Shown here: positions 10,575 to 17,203 of the stretch, piece after piece | Numbering within the stretch: position 1 is the stretch's first letter | How the letters are laid out: every line of letters begins with the position of its first letter | NCBI GenBank assembly: GCA_003648575.1 | Contig: QMPN01000030.1 | Span: 1-18,786 of the forward strand | DNA from: Bacteroidota bacterium | GTDB taxonomy: Bacteria; Bacteroidota; Bacteroidia; Bacteroidales; B18-G4 | Direction: 5' to 3' | DNA length: 18,786 nt | Program-made: the position numbers and the translations under genes | The notes under the pieces: model-generated | What the model saw: only the letters and a program-made list of their open reading frames with translations | Database searches by the model: none | What the model was told of the DNA's origin: nothing

Positions 10575-12716
10575 TTAATTGAAGCGCTCTACTCCGTCCC
10601 AGTCTTCAGGGAAACCAAGTTCGATAAATTTCTGGCATCGTTTCATATATAATGCCGCAGCCTGGTCTTCCTGATTGATCTCCTGTACTTCGGTGAAATT
10701 CTTGAGTGCTTCGGTAAATTCTTTATTCTTATAGTGTTGAATGGCCTGGTTAAAGAGCTCCTTGGTTTGACTTTTTAACTCCCTGATATCCTCCGGATCA
10801 CCATCGATGATCTCGAAAATGTATACAGCTTCATTCTTGCCCTTTACTTTTACAACATCAAGGAAGCGATAATTGTAGAGTGTCGGATCGTTGAGCTTTA
10901 TCAGCGTTTCTTCCGTGATGAGAATTTTTGATCCGTATACCTTTGTCAGTCCTTCCAGACGGGCGGCCAGGTTTACGGCGTCAGAAATGACCGTTCCTTC
11001 CATTCTTCCTTCACCACCTACAATTCCTAGCATCAATGATCCGGTATGTATGCCAATGCCGGAATCGATGGGATGCTGACCGAACTGGTTAATAATATGA
11101 TTAAACTCGGAGAGTTTGATCCTCATTTCAATGGAGGCATTGATGGCATCTTCTGTGTTATCAGGGAAGAGCGCCATGATGGAGTCCCCGATGTATTTAT
11201 CTACAAAACCACCATTATTCCTGATTACGGGTTCCATATACCCCAGGTAGTTATTCAGGAAGTTGAAATTTTCCTTGGGGGTCATTTGTTCAGAAATGCT
11301 AGTAAAATCACGAATATCGGTAAAAAGTACCGTCATCTCTTTCTGCACTTGGTCGCCGAGCTGAATATCAGCGATGCTGTCCTTCCCAAGATATTCGAGG
11401 AATTGCCTGGGCACAAATCGTGCATTCGCCTCATTCATCTTTGAAATGTTCTCGATATAATCCTTGATCTTGCCACTCATTTCATTATAGCCCTCTGCAA
11501 GCTCTCCGATCTCATCATTGGTCCTAACAATGCTATATGATTCCATCTCTCCCCGTCCTGTACGTTGCATGTTCAGCAACAGCTCTTTCACCGGGTACAC
11601 GATATCACGTGTGGTCCACCGAATGAACAAGAGAAGGTAGAAGAATGAGATCACGATCCCGCTAAAGGTACCGATGAGCATAATATATGTGTCGAAAAGG
11701 TTTACGTAGATCACGCCCTCATCGGAATTCATAGAGGGATCGTCAAAATAGCTCTGGTACTTACCAATCAGGATGTCTACCTGTTCCTCTGTCGGAGGGC
11801 CGTCCAGGATATCGCGAACATTTGTTATACTGATCAGCATATAGAATAAAACGATCAGTAAGGGTAGGAAGGTCGTCATGGCACTGGAAATCCAGAGCCT
11901 GTTCTTGATTTTTCCCACTTTGATGTTGAATATTCTTTTTCTGAGTTCGTCCGATGTAAAAAAGAACTCGAGGTATTTGATATGAACACGGTGCTTCTGC
12001 CAGAAATAGACAAACATGAGGTTCAGCACTGAGGAAACGATCATGATAAAGAAGAACTGCCTGTAAAACCTAATCGTGATCTCATTGAAATCACCATGAA
12101 ACAACAGCTGGTAAAGCATGAATCCCGATGTAATGCCATAAGTAATAAACAGGATCCCGGTATTGATCATGGGGGTTTTGAGAATGTACTTCTTGCAGAA
12201 TTTAAAGAGTCCGTCTTTGATCTTTTTATTCCTTCGCTTCTTCCTGAGGTATATTTTAAACGGGAGGTTGAATGCCAGGCCCAGGAAGAAACTGATGAAT
12301 AGCAATTTGACCCACAGATAGGCAACCTTGCTGAAGTGCCCCGTCATCTTATCATTTTCGTTTTCCCTGATGGGGTCATCAGGGTTCACTTCACCTCCGT
12401 AGGGAATATCAAACAGTACTTCTGTCGAGTCCACACTAAATGCGATAGTGTTGTTGACGGGTATCAGAGAATCCGAATTTATTAATGAAGAATCCGGTGG
12501 GTTGTATTTCAGTGCAATTGTGTCTGCTGAAATAGCAATGCTGTCTGGAAAACTGAACTGATAATCACCGGTACTGTACTTCTGAAGGTCGGGGGCATGC
12601 TTGATAAGCAGGATACCGGTGATTGGAGATACCAGGAACAAAAATAGGATGGTTGAGATCGCGTAGATCCTGAATCCGTAGTATGCCGATACCGGTCTGT
12701 ATTTTTTTTTAGCCAT
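10575..12716 (-). CDS. Membrane-bound class III adenylate cyclase with HAMP and C-terminal TPR-like helices
   Basis: A 713-aa protein predicted to make cAMP. Six hydrophobic helices are seen near 16-38, 132-152, 185-207, 218-240, 278-298 and 342-366. Basic clusters (RKKRRNKKIK at 158-167) fit a cytoplasmic N-terminus, a ~93-aa external loop (39-131) and a second external loop (299-341). HAMP lies at about 367-420, and a cyclase domain at about 460-635. Metal Asp residues are D467 (LFTDIRDFT) and D511 (KYIGDSIMALF). The base-selecting pair is K507 and T575, the Lys/Thr set of class IIIb adenylate cyclases. Transition-state residues N582 and R586 sit in VNLAARLEG. The usual VIGD reads VISD here. 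Residues ~645-705 form TPR-like helices. The gene is followed by the HD phosphohydrolase. The domain order suggests an input signal at the membrane, not identifiable from sequence. Confidence 0.92.
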   Translation of the reverse strand: MAKKKYRPVSAYYGFRIYAISTILFLFLVSPITGILLIKHAPDLQKYSTGDYQFSFPDSIAISADTIALKYNPPDSSLINSDSLIPVNNTIAFSVDSTEVLFDIPYGGEVNPDDPIRENENDKMTGHFSKVAYLWVKLLFISFFLGLAFNLPFKIYLRKKRRNKKIKDGLFKFCKKYILKTPMINTGILFITYGITSGFMLYQLLFHGDFNEITIRFYRQFFFIMIVSSVLNLMFVYFWQKHRVHIKYLEFFFTSDELRKRIFNIKVGKIKNRLWISSAMTTFLPLLIVLFYMLISITNVRDILDGPPTEEQVDILIGKYQSYFDDPSMNSDEGVIYVNLFDTYIMLIGTFSGIVISFFYLLLFIRWTTRDIVYPVKELLLNMQRTGRGEMESYSIVRTNDEIGELAEGYNEMSGKIKDYIENISKMNEANARFVPRQFLEYLGKDSIADIQLGDQVQKEMTVLFTDIRDFTSISEQMTPKENFNFLNNYLGYMEPVIRNNGGFVDKYIGDSIMALFPDNTEDAINASIEMRIKLSEFNHIINQFGQHPIDSGIGIHTGSLMLGIVGGEGRMEGTVISDAVNLAARLEGLTKVYGSKILITEETLIKLNDPTLYNYRFLDVVKVKGKNEAVYIFEIIDGDPEDIRELKSQTKELFNQAIQHYKNKEFTEALKNFTEVQEINQEDQAAALYMKRCQKFIELGFPEDWDGVERFN

Positions 12717-12758
12717 CTTATTTAACCAAAATCAATAGGTAAAGATAAAAAAATATAG

Positions 12759-12835
12759 GCAGTAAACAGTATGCAGTAATCAGTAATCAGTAAGCAGTAA
12801 GCAGTATGCAGTATGCAGTAGGCAGTAGGCAGTGA
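12759..12835. repeat. Heptamer tandem array, 11 units of GCAGTAN type
   Basis: Eleven contiguous 7-bp units with the core CAGTA (last unit CAGTG). The first base is mostly G, sometimes A or T; the last is A, T or G, for example GCAGTAA, TCAGTAA, GCAGTAT and GCAGTAG. The array lies between the 3' end of the gamma-subunit gene (12851) and the upstream side of the cyclase gene (12716). Units are in phase throughout. It does not encode a likely protein. Confidence 0.95.
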
Positions 12836-12850
12836 TTTTGCGATTACACT

Positions 12851-13396
12851 CTATTTAACTTCATTTATGATCTCCATGCCACGCATGATGGCTTTCTCGT
12901 TGTCGGGGATCATGTGGTGATACCTTTCCGGCAGAGATTTCTTAAGCCCTTTGATCACATTTTCCAGCTCTACCACTGGGTTAACTTTCAGGTAGCCACC
13001 CAGAATGATCATATTGAAGATCTTTTTCAGGCCCAGTTTAGCCGCTTCATCGGTAGCATCGATACGCCATATCCTGATATCTTTTCTATCCGGATGATGG
13101 CTGATGCCGTTTCCATCATAAATAAGCAATCCACCCGGTTTCACCGCTTTCTCGAATTTATCCATCGATTGCTGGTTGAGGATGATAGCCGTATCATATT
13201 CAGTAAGGATAGGTGAACTGATGCGCTCATCGCTGAGGATCACGGTGACATTGGCTGTTCCGCCCCTCATCTCAGGGCCGTAAGAAGGCATCCAGCTAAC
13301 TTCCTGGTCTTGCATAATGCCTGAGTAAGCAAGTATCTTGCCCATCGAAAGGACACCCTGTCCGCCAAATCCGGCTATAATGATTTCTTCTGTCAT
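12851..13396 (-). CDS. 2-oxoacid:ferredoxin oxidoreductase, gamma subunit
   Basis: A 181-aa subunit of a four-subunit, CoA-dependent 2-oxoacid oxidoreductase (KOR/VOR type). The N-terminus IIIAGFGGQGVLSMGKILAYSG carries the family Gly-rich loop GFGGQG (9-14), and WMPSYGPEMRGGTANVTV (about 36-53) is the characteristic gamma-subunit segment. This subunit helps form the CoA and inter-subunit contacts. It is the last gene of the operon, 11 bp after the beta-subunit stop, with a heptamer array and no clear hairpin terminator downstream. A kor or vor letter is not given because naming conventions for these subunits conflict. Confidence 0.92.
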   Translation of the reverse strand: MTEEIIIAGFGGQGVLSMGKILAYSGIMQDQEVSWMPSYGPEMRGGTANVTVILSDERISSPILTEYDTAIILNQQSMDKFEKAVKPGGLLIYDGNGISHHPDRKDIRIWRIDATDEAAKLGLKKIFNMIILGGYLKVNPVVELENVIKGLKKSLPERYHHMIPDNEKAIMRGMEIINEVK

Positions 13397-13407
13397 GATT
13401 TGCTGTT

Positions 13408-14199
13408 TTACTTATTTAGGATTTTACCATCAACCTTAATGTCGCCCAGAGGAAAGAATGGGAACATATTCTCTTCCATCCATATGTTGGATTGAACCGG
13501 GGTCATCTTCCATCCGGAGTTGCAGTTGGAAACGATCTCTACAAAGTTTACCCCTTCCTTAAAGTCTAACTGGTTTTGAAAGGCTTTTTTAACCGCTCGT
13601 TTGGCTTTCCTGACATTGCCGGGCGTATGCACAGAATGCCTGCTCACAGAGCGCACACCGGGGAGCTCAGCAACCAATTCGGTAATCCTCAATGGGTTTC
13701 CCATGATGTGTGTATCACGACCATAAGGTGAGGTAGATGATTTCATCCCGGGCAGGGTGGTGGGGGCCATCTGCCCACCGGTCATCCCGTAGATCCCGTT
13801 ATTCACAAAAATGATCACGATATTTTCGCCACGGTTGCATGCATGAATGGTTTCTGCAGTACCAATGGCAGCAAGGTCGCCATCACCCTGATAGGTGAAT
13901 ACTACCTTATGAGGCCAGCAGCGTTTTATCGCTGTGGCGAGTGCAGGTGCACGGCCGTGGGCAGCTTGCTGCATATCCACATTCATAAAATCGTAGGCAA
14001 GTACAGAGCATCCTACAGGAGCGATGCCAATGGTATCCTGTCCCACACCCAGTTCTTCGAGTACTTCCATGGTAATGCGATGCGCAGTACCATGTCCGCA
14101 ACCCGGGCAATAGCTGAGTATGTTGTCGGTCATGAGGGGGGTCTTTTTATAGACCACGTTCTCTTCATTGATAATTTCTGATAATATTTCGTCTTTCAT
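13408..14199 (-). CDS. 2-oxoacid:ferredoxin oxidoreductase, beta subunit (TPP-binding)
   Basis: The 263-aa thiamine diphosphate subunit. The TPP/Mg motif runs from GDGD (105-108) to NN (133-134), followed by GIYGMTGGQMAPTT, which is highly conserved in KOR/VOR beta chains. CPGCGHG (31-37) and APVGCSVLAYDF near the N-terminus are also family signatures. With the alpha chain it decarboxylates a 2-oxoacid and passes electrons through the Fe-S subunit to ferredoxin, forming an acyl-CoA. The gene starts 3 bp after the alpha-subunit stop, so translation is probably coupled. Whether the main substrate is 2-oxoglutarate or branched-chain 2-oxoacids cannot be read from the sequence. Confidence 0.94.
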   Translation of the reverse strand: MKDEILSEIINEENVVYKKTPLMTDNILSYCPGCGHGTAHRITMEVLEELGVGQDTIGIAPVGCSVLAYDFMNVDMQQAAHGRAPALATAIKRCWPHKVVFTYQGDGDLAAIGTAETIHACNRGENIVIIFVNNGIYGMTGGQMAPTTLPGMKSSTSPYGRDTHIMGNPLRITELVAELPGVRSVSRHSVHTPGNVRKAKRAVKKAFQNQLDFKEGVNFVEIVSNCNSGWKMTPVQSNIWMEENMFPFFPLGDIKVDGKILNK

Positions 14200-14202
14200 G
14201 CT

Positions 14203-15285
14203 TTAGCCTCCTATGATTTTATCTTCAAGTGCCTGAAGCGCTTCTGCCGGTGAGTGGATGATGCCACCCATACGGCCAAAATGTTCAACTTTAATGTTAC
14301 ATCCAACTGAAAGTCTGATATCTTCCACCATCTGTCCGGCATTGAGTTCCAATGAAAGGATGCCTTTCACCTGCTTCGAAAGGCGATTTACAGCTTCTGT
14401 GGGAAATGGGTAGAGGGTAATCGGCCTCAGCAGCCCAACCTTGATCCCTTTTGCGCGGGCCAGGTCGATGGCTTTCTGTGCAATACGTGCACTTGAGCCG
14501 AAAGCTACAAAAAGATACTCGGCATCCTCGCACATGAACTCTTCATATTCCACTTCATTTTCCTTTATTTCAGCGTATTTCTTCTGCAAATGGATGTTAT
14601 GCTGTTCCTGTTTGGCTGAATCCAGATTGAGGGATGTGATGATGTTGCGTTCACGCGTGGCTGGTTTGCCAACGGTTGCCCAGGGGCAATTTTTAACGAT
14701 CTCTTCGTCTGTCCAGCGGGGTGTATGCTCGGGCATGATCACCTTTTCCATCATCTGTCCAATCAGTCCGTCGCTGAGGATCATCACGGGGGTTCTGTAT
14801 TTATATGCCAGGTCGAAGCCTTTTGGTACAAAGTCGGCCATTTCCTGCACGGAAGCGGGAGCCAGTACGATCATATGATAATCGCCATGTCCACCGCCTT
14901 TTACTGCCTGGAAATAGTCGGCCTGTGAAGGCTGAATGGTTCCCAGTCCGGGACCACCTCTAACAACATTTACGATCACGCAGGGCAATTCCGCCCCTGC
15001 CATGTATGATATCCCTTCCTGTTTCAGGCTGATGCCCGGGCTGGATGAAGATGTCATGGTCTTTTTTCCTGTTCCGGCTGCTCCATAAACCATGTTGATG
15101 GCCGCCACTTCACTCTCTGCCTGCAGAACCACCATACCGGTAGTTTCATAAGGCTTTTCTGCCATGAGGTATTCGATCACCTCCGACTGCGGGGTAATGG
15201 GGTACCCGAAGTAGGCATCCACACCGGCGCGGATAGCTGCTTCAGCGATAGCCTCATTGCCTTTCATTAGCTTTAATTCGCCCAT
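14203..15285 (-). CDS. vorB: 2-oxoacid:ferredoxin oxidoreductase, alpha subunit (VorB/KorA type)
   Basis: The 360-aa subunit joining the pyrimidine-binding and CoA/linker domains. Signatures are KGNEAIAEAAIRAGVDAYFG, then YPITPQSE (28-35), QAESEVAAINMVYGAAGTG with the conserved TPP-activating Glu, TSSSSPGISLKQEGI, and GRMGGIIHSPAE near the C-terminus. This pattern is the one usually annotated as 3-methyl-2-oxobutanoate dehydrogenase subunit VorB, but 2-oxoglutarate (KorA) enzymes are very similar, so the symbol is a family label and not a proven substrate. It lies 21 bp after the ferredoxin-like subunit gene and 3 bp before the beta gene. In anaerobes the complex supplies reduced ferredoxin from amino-acid-derived oxoacids, or works in reverse for biosynthesis. 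Confidence 0.92.
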   Translation of the reverse strand: MGELKLMKGNEAIAEAAIRAGVDAYFGYPITPQSEVIEYLMAEKPYETTGMVVLQAESEVAAINMVYGAAGTGKKTMTSSSSPGISLKQEGISYMAGAELPCVIVNVVRGGPGLGTIQPSQADYFQAVKGGGHGDYHMIVLAPASVQEMADFVPKGFDLAYKYRTPVMILSDGLIGQMMEKVIMPEHTPRWTDEEIVKNCPWATVGKPATRERNIITSLNLDSAKQEQHNIHLQKKYAEIKENEVEYEEFMCEDAEYLFVAFGSSARIAQKAIDLARAKGIKVGLLRPITLYPFPTEAVNRLSKQVKGILSLELNAGQMVEDIRLSVGCNIKVEHFGRMGGIIHSPAEALQALEDKIIGG

Positions 15286-15306
15286 TTTTATCTTGTTTTG
15301 ACTGAA

Positions 15307-15537
15307 TTATAATTCCATTTTCTTACGATATACCGTGATAACGCCATCAGGGCATACGACTGCACAATTGGCACAACCCACACAGTTATCGGGATTGAGC
15401 ATATATGCATATTTGTAACCTTTAATATTCACCTCATTGGCCATGCCGATGACATCGTGCGGGCAAGCACCAACACAAACTTCGCAACCTTTACAGCGGT
15501 CAATGTCAACAACGATAGCTCCCTTGAATTTTGCCAT
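15307..15537 (-). CDS. 2-oxoacid:ferredoxin oxidoreductase, delta (2[4Fe-4S]) subunit
   Basis: A 76-aa bacterial-type 2[4Fe-4S] protein. The clusters are bound by C15, C18, C21 with C25 before Pro (CKGCEVCVGACP) and by C52, C55, C58 with C62 before Pro (CVGCANCAVVCP). It would carry electrons from the TPP site to free ferredoxin. Its place as first gene of a tight delta-alpha-beta-gamma operon identifies it as a complex subunit and not a stand-alone ferredoxin. A candidate promoter box lies about 48 nt upstream. Confidence 0.93.
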   Translation of the reverse strand: MAKFKGAIVVDIDRCKGCEVCVGACPHDVIGMANEVNIKGYKYAYMLNPDNCVGCANCAVVCPDGVITVYRKKMEL

Positions 15538-15584
15538 TTTATCCTTTGTTTGGTTAGATAAATCTGCTGTTTAAAATCGTGCTC

Positions 15585-15592
15585 CAAATGTA
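15585..15592 (-). promoter_or_regulatory. Candidate -7 box (TACATTTG) for the oxoacid oxidoreductase operon
   Basis: An exact TAnnTTTG match on the - strand, 47 nt before the ATG at 15537. TTTC lies 17 nt further upstream as a one-mismatch -33 box. The predicted leader is about 44 nt. Confidence 0.45.
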
Positions 15593-15614
15593 CAATATTT
15601 AGCTATATGGAAAG

Positions 15615-15670
15615 GGTATCGATACCTAATTTAGAAAGCATCGAAAGTAATTTATATCGGGTATAAATTA
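15615..15670. repeat. Two palindromes in the spacer upstream of the oxoacid oxidoreductase operon
   Basis: A perfect 12-nt palindrome GGTATCGATACC (15615-15626) and a perfect 9-bp stem with 5-nt loop, TAATTTATA-TCGGG-TATAAATTA (15648-15670). Neither is followed by a T-run on the - strand, so neither is a standard terminator for the aminotransferase gene. The first lies about 23 bp upstream of the candidate -7 box and could be an operator; that is inference. Confidence 0.6.
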
Positions 15671-15694
15671 TGGGTGCCAGATACCGGGTGCTGG

Positions 15695-15771
15695 GAAGAC
15701 CGAAGAGCGAAGACCGAAGAACGAGAAACGAGGATCGAGAAACGAGGATCGAGAAACGAATATCGAATATA
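15695..15771. repeat. Heptamer tandem array, 11 units of GARNNNC type
   Basis: Eleven in-phase 7-bp units, for example GAAGACC, GAAGAGC, GAGAAAC, GAGGATC and GAATATC, with GAGAAAC and GAGGATC alternating in the middle. Just left of it are three related 7-bp steps, GGGTGCC AGATACC GGGTGCT (15672-15692). It lies in the gene-free 15538-15844 spacer; the short open frames across it have no protein-like character. Confidence 0.9.
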
Positions 15772-15775
15772 ATCC

Positions 15776-15840
15776 AACCCCCAACACTCAACACCCACTG
15801 TGTCCGCCGAAGCGGAGCGAAGGTGGAACACCCAACACCC
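15776..15840. repeat. AACACCC heptamer array interrupted by a 30-nt GC-rich insert
   Basis: Three units (AACCCCC, AACACTC, AACACCC; 15776-15796) and two more (AACACCC twice; 15827-15840) flank a 30-nt insert at 15797-15826. The insert contains CCGC-CGAA-GCGG (a 4-bp stem) and ends AAGGTGG, which can pair with the CCGCC of its left half. The array stops 4 bp before the aminotransferase stop codon (complement at 15845). Confidence 0.85.
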
Positions 15841-15844
15841 AAAA

Positions 15845-17164
15845 CTAAGTAATGGGGTGATCATTTTTAAACTGCTCCAGCCTCTTCTTCAAGTCGGGGA
15901 ACTGCTCGCGCCTAACAAGGCTTACGCATGCCCGGATGCCTTCGAGGCGCTCGCTGCCGGTAATGGCCAGGGAGATGGCGCTGATACCATAATATACCAG
16001 CTCATTCAACAGATCTTCGCCCGTAAATCCGGGATAGGCAATGGTGAAGTAAAAGCCGTCGGCGATGGGCTTGTCCTCATCTTTATCATAAACGATAGTG
16101 AATCCATTGTCGAGAAACATCTTCTTCATGATAACAGCCTTTTCACCGTACTCCTTTACCACCTCAACAAAGTTGAATTCTCCGTTGTTTACGGCTTTCA
16201 GAATGGCAGCCAGACCATACTGGGGTGTATGGGCAGTACCTGATGAAAGGGCATACATGGATCCGAAGATCATGGCATAGCCAAACTGGTCGTAAACATA
16301 ATACCTCTTCAGGTCGGGGAAGTGGCTGTTGAAAAGCTTGTCGGAAATCACCATCATACCAATACGTTGCCCGGCATAACTAAATGCCTTTGAGCTGGAT
16401 ATGAGCAGCATCCAGTTATCAGTATATCGTGCTACTGTGGGCTGGTAAGGCGGTTCTCCCGGCTTTGAGAAGTCTTGCCTGAAGTCCATTCCGATATAGG
16501 CCAGGTCTTCCAGTACGATCACATCATATTTGTCAGCCAGCTCAGCGATGATCTTGAGTTCTTTCTCAGTGAAGCAGATCCATGAAGGATTGTTCGGATT
16601 GCTATACAACAAACAGGATATATGTCCTTTCAAAAGAAATGATTCTAATTTTTCACGAAGCTTATCCCCCCTGTAATTATATACATCGAAACTTTCAAAA
16701 TCGATTCCCAGCACTTTATGTTGTTGCTTATGTACCGGAAACCCGGGATCGAGAAAAAGGGTGGTATTCTTCTCTTTCCTCATCCTGTTCAGTGTCATGA
16801 AAGCAGCAAAACCGCCTTGCATTGAGCCAACGGTAGGCACACAGCATTCTTCGCTGACGTCTACATTCAGAAAGAGCTTCACAAAGCGTGATATTTCTTT
16901 TTTTAAGGGTGCGATACCAAAAATATCGGGGTAGATGGCCGGGATGCCTTTCCTGAGTGCTTTAATTTCCGCTTCAATACCTATCTGGGTAGGGGGCAGT
17001 CCAGGTATACCCATCTCCATACGGATATATTTTTCACCGGTGGCAGCTTCTATCTGATCGATGAGTTTCTTGATGTCCCTGATGGATGCCTTGCCAACAT
17101 TCTGGATGGGGCTCTCTTTGATCTTCTGCGTAACAATCTTGTGGTTAATCGGCGTGTCTTTCAT
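15845..17164 (-). CDS. PLP-dependent class I/II aminotransferase
   Basis: A 439-aa fold-type I PLP enzyme when started at the ATG at 17164. The frame also runs to a TTG at 17188, but that codon overlaps an exact -7 promoter box, so the ATG is preferred. Motifs (439-aa numbering) are SNPNNPS (188-194), LEDLAY with the pyridine-binding Asp (D220), SSSKAFSYAGQRIG with the Schiff-base lysine K259 and the phosphate Arg R267, and a C-terminal IRACVSLVRRE with the substrate carboxylate Arg region. Unlike many aminotransferases it carries a ~50-residue N-terminal extension before YIRMEMGIPGLPP. The reaction is probably amino group transfer between an amino acid and a 2-oxoacid; specificity is not evident. 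It follows a porin-like gene on the same strand by 39 bp but has its own candidate promoter. Confidence 0.88.
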   Translation of the reverse strand: MKDTPINHKIVTQKIKESPIQNVGKASIRDIKKLIDQIEAATGEKYIRMEMGIPGLPPTQIGIEAEIKALRKGIPAIYPDIFGIAPLKKEISRFVKLFLNVDVSEECCVPTVGSMQGGFAAFMTLNRMRKEKNTTLFLDPGFPVHKQQHKVLGIDFESFDVYNYRGDKLREKLESFLLKGHISCLLYSNPNNPSWICFTEKELKIIAELADKYDVIVLEDLAYIGMDFRQDFSKPGEPPYQPTVARYTDNWMLLISSSKAFSYAGQRIGMMVISDKLFNSHFPDLKRYYVYDQFGYAMIFGSMYALSSGTAHTPQYGLAAILKAVNNGEFNFVEVVKEYGEKAVIMKKMFLDNGFTIVYDKDEDKPIADGFYFTIAYPGFTGEDLLNELVYYGISAISLAITGSERLEGIRACVSLVRREQFPDLKKRLEQFKNDHPIT

Positions 17165-17185
17165 GTTTATCCGGGTTAGGGAACC

Positions 17186-17193
17186 CAAATATA
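17186..17193 (-). promoter_or_regulatory. Candidate -7 box (TATATTTG) for the aminotransferase gene
   Basis: An exact TAnnTTTG match on the - strand, 21 nt before the ATG at 17164. Just downstream is a short hairpin GGGTT-CCCT-AACCC (17186-17173), which would lie at or near the start of the transcript. No clear -33 box. Confidence 0.45.
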
Positions 17194-17203
17194 GAAATTA
17201 TTC

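Noticed and set aside
9913..12716. Anti-phage cyclic-nucleotide system (Pycsar-like or CBASS-like)
   Set aside because: The cyclase is a HAMP-linked membrane class III enzyme of ordinary signalling type and no cyclic-nucleotide-activated effector gene is adjacent; an HD hydrolase alone does not make a defence operon.
15307..15537. Stand-alone ferredoxin gene
   Set aside because: Its position 21 bp before the alpha-subunit gene and the standard four-subunit order make it the delta subunit of the complex.
15603..15864. Small proteins from open frames of 60-79 codons on both strands
   Set aside because: They run through heptamer repeats, have repetitive low-complexity translations rich in Ser/Arg, overlap each other on both strands, and have no start context.
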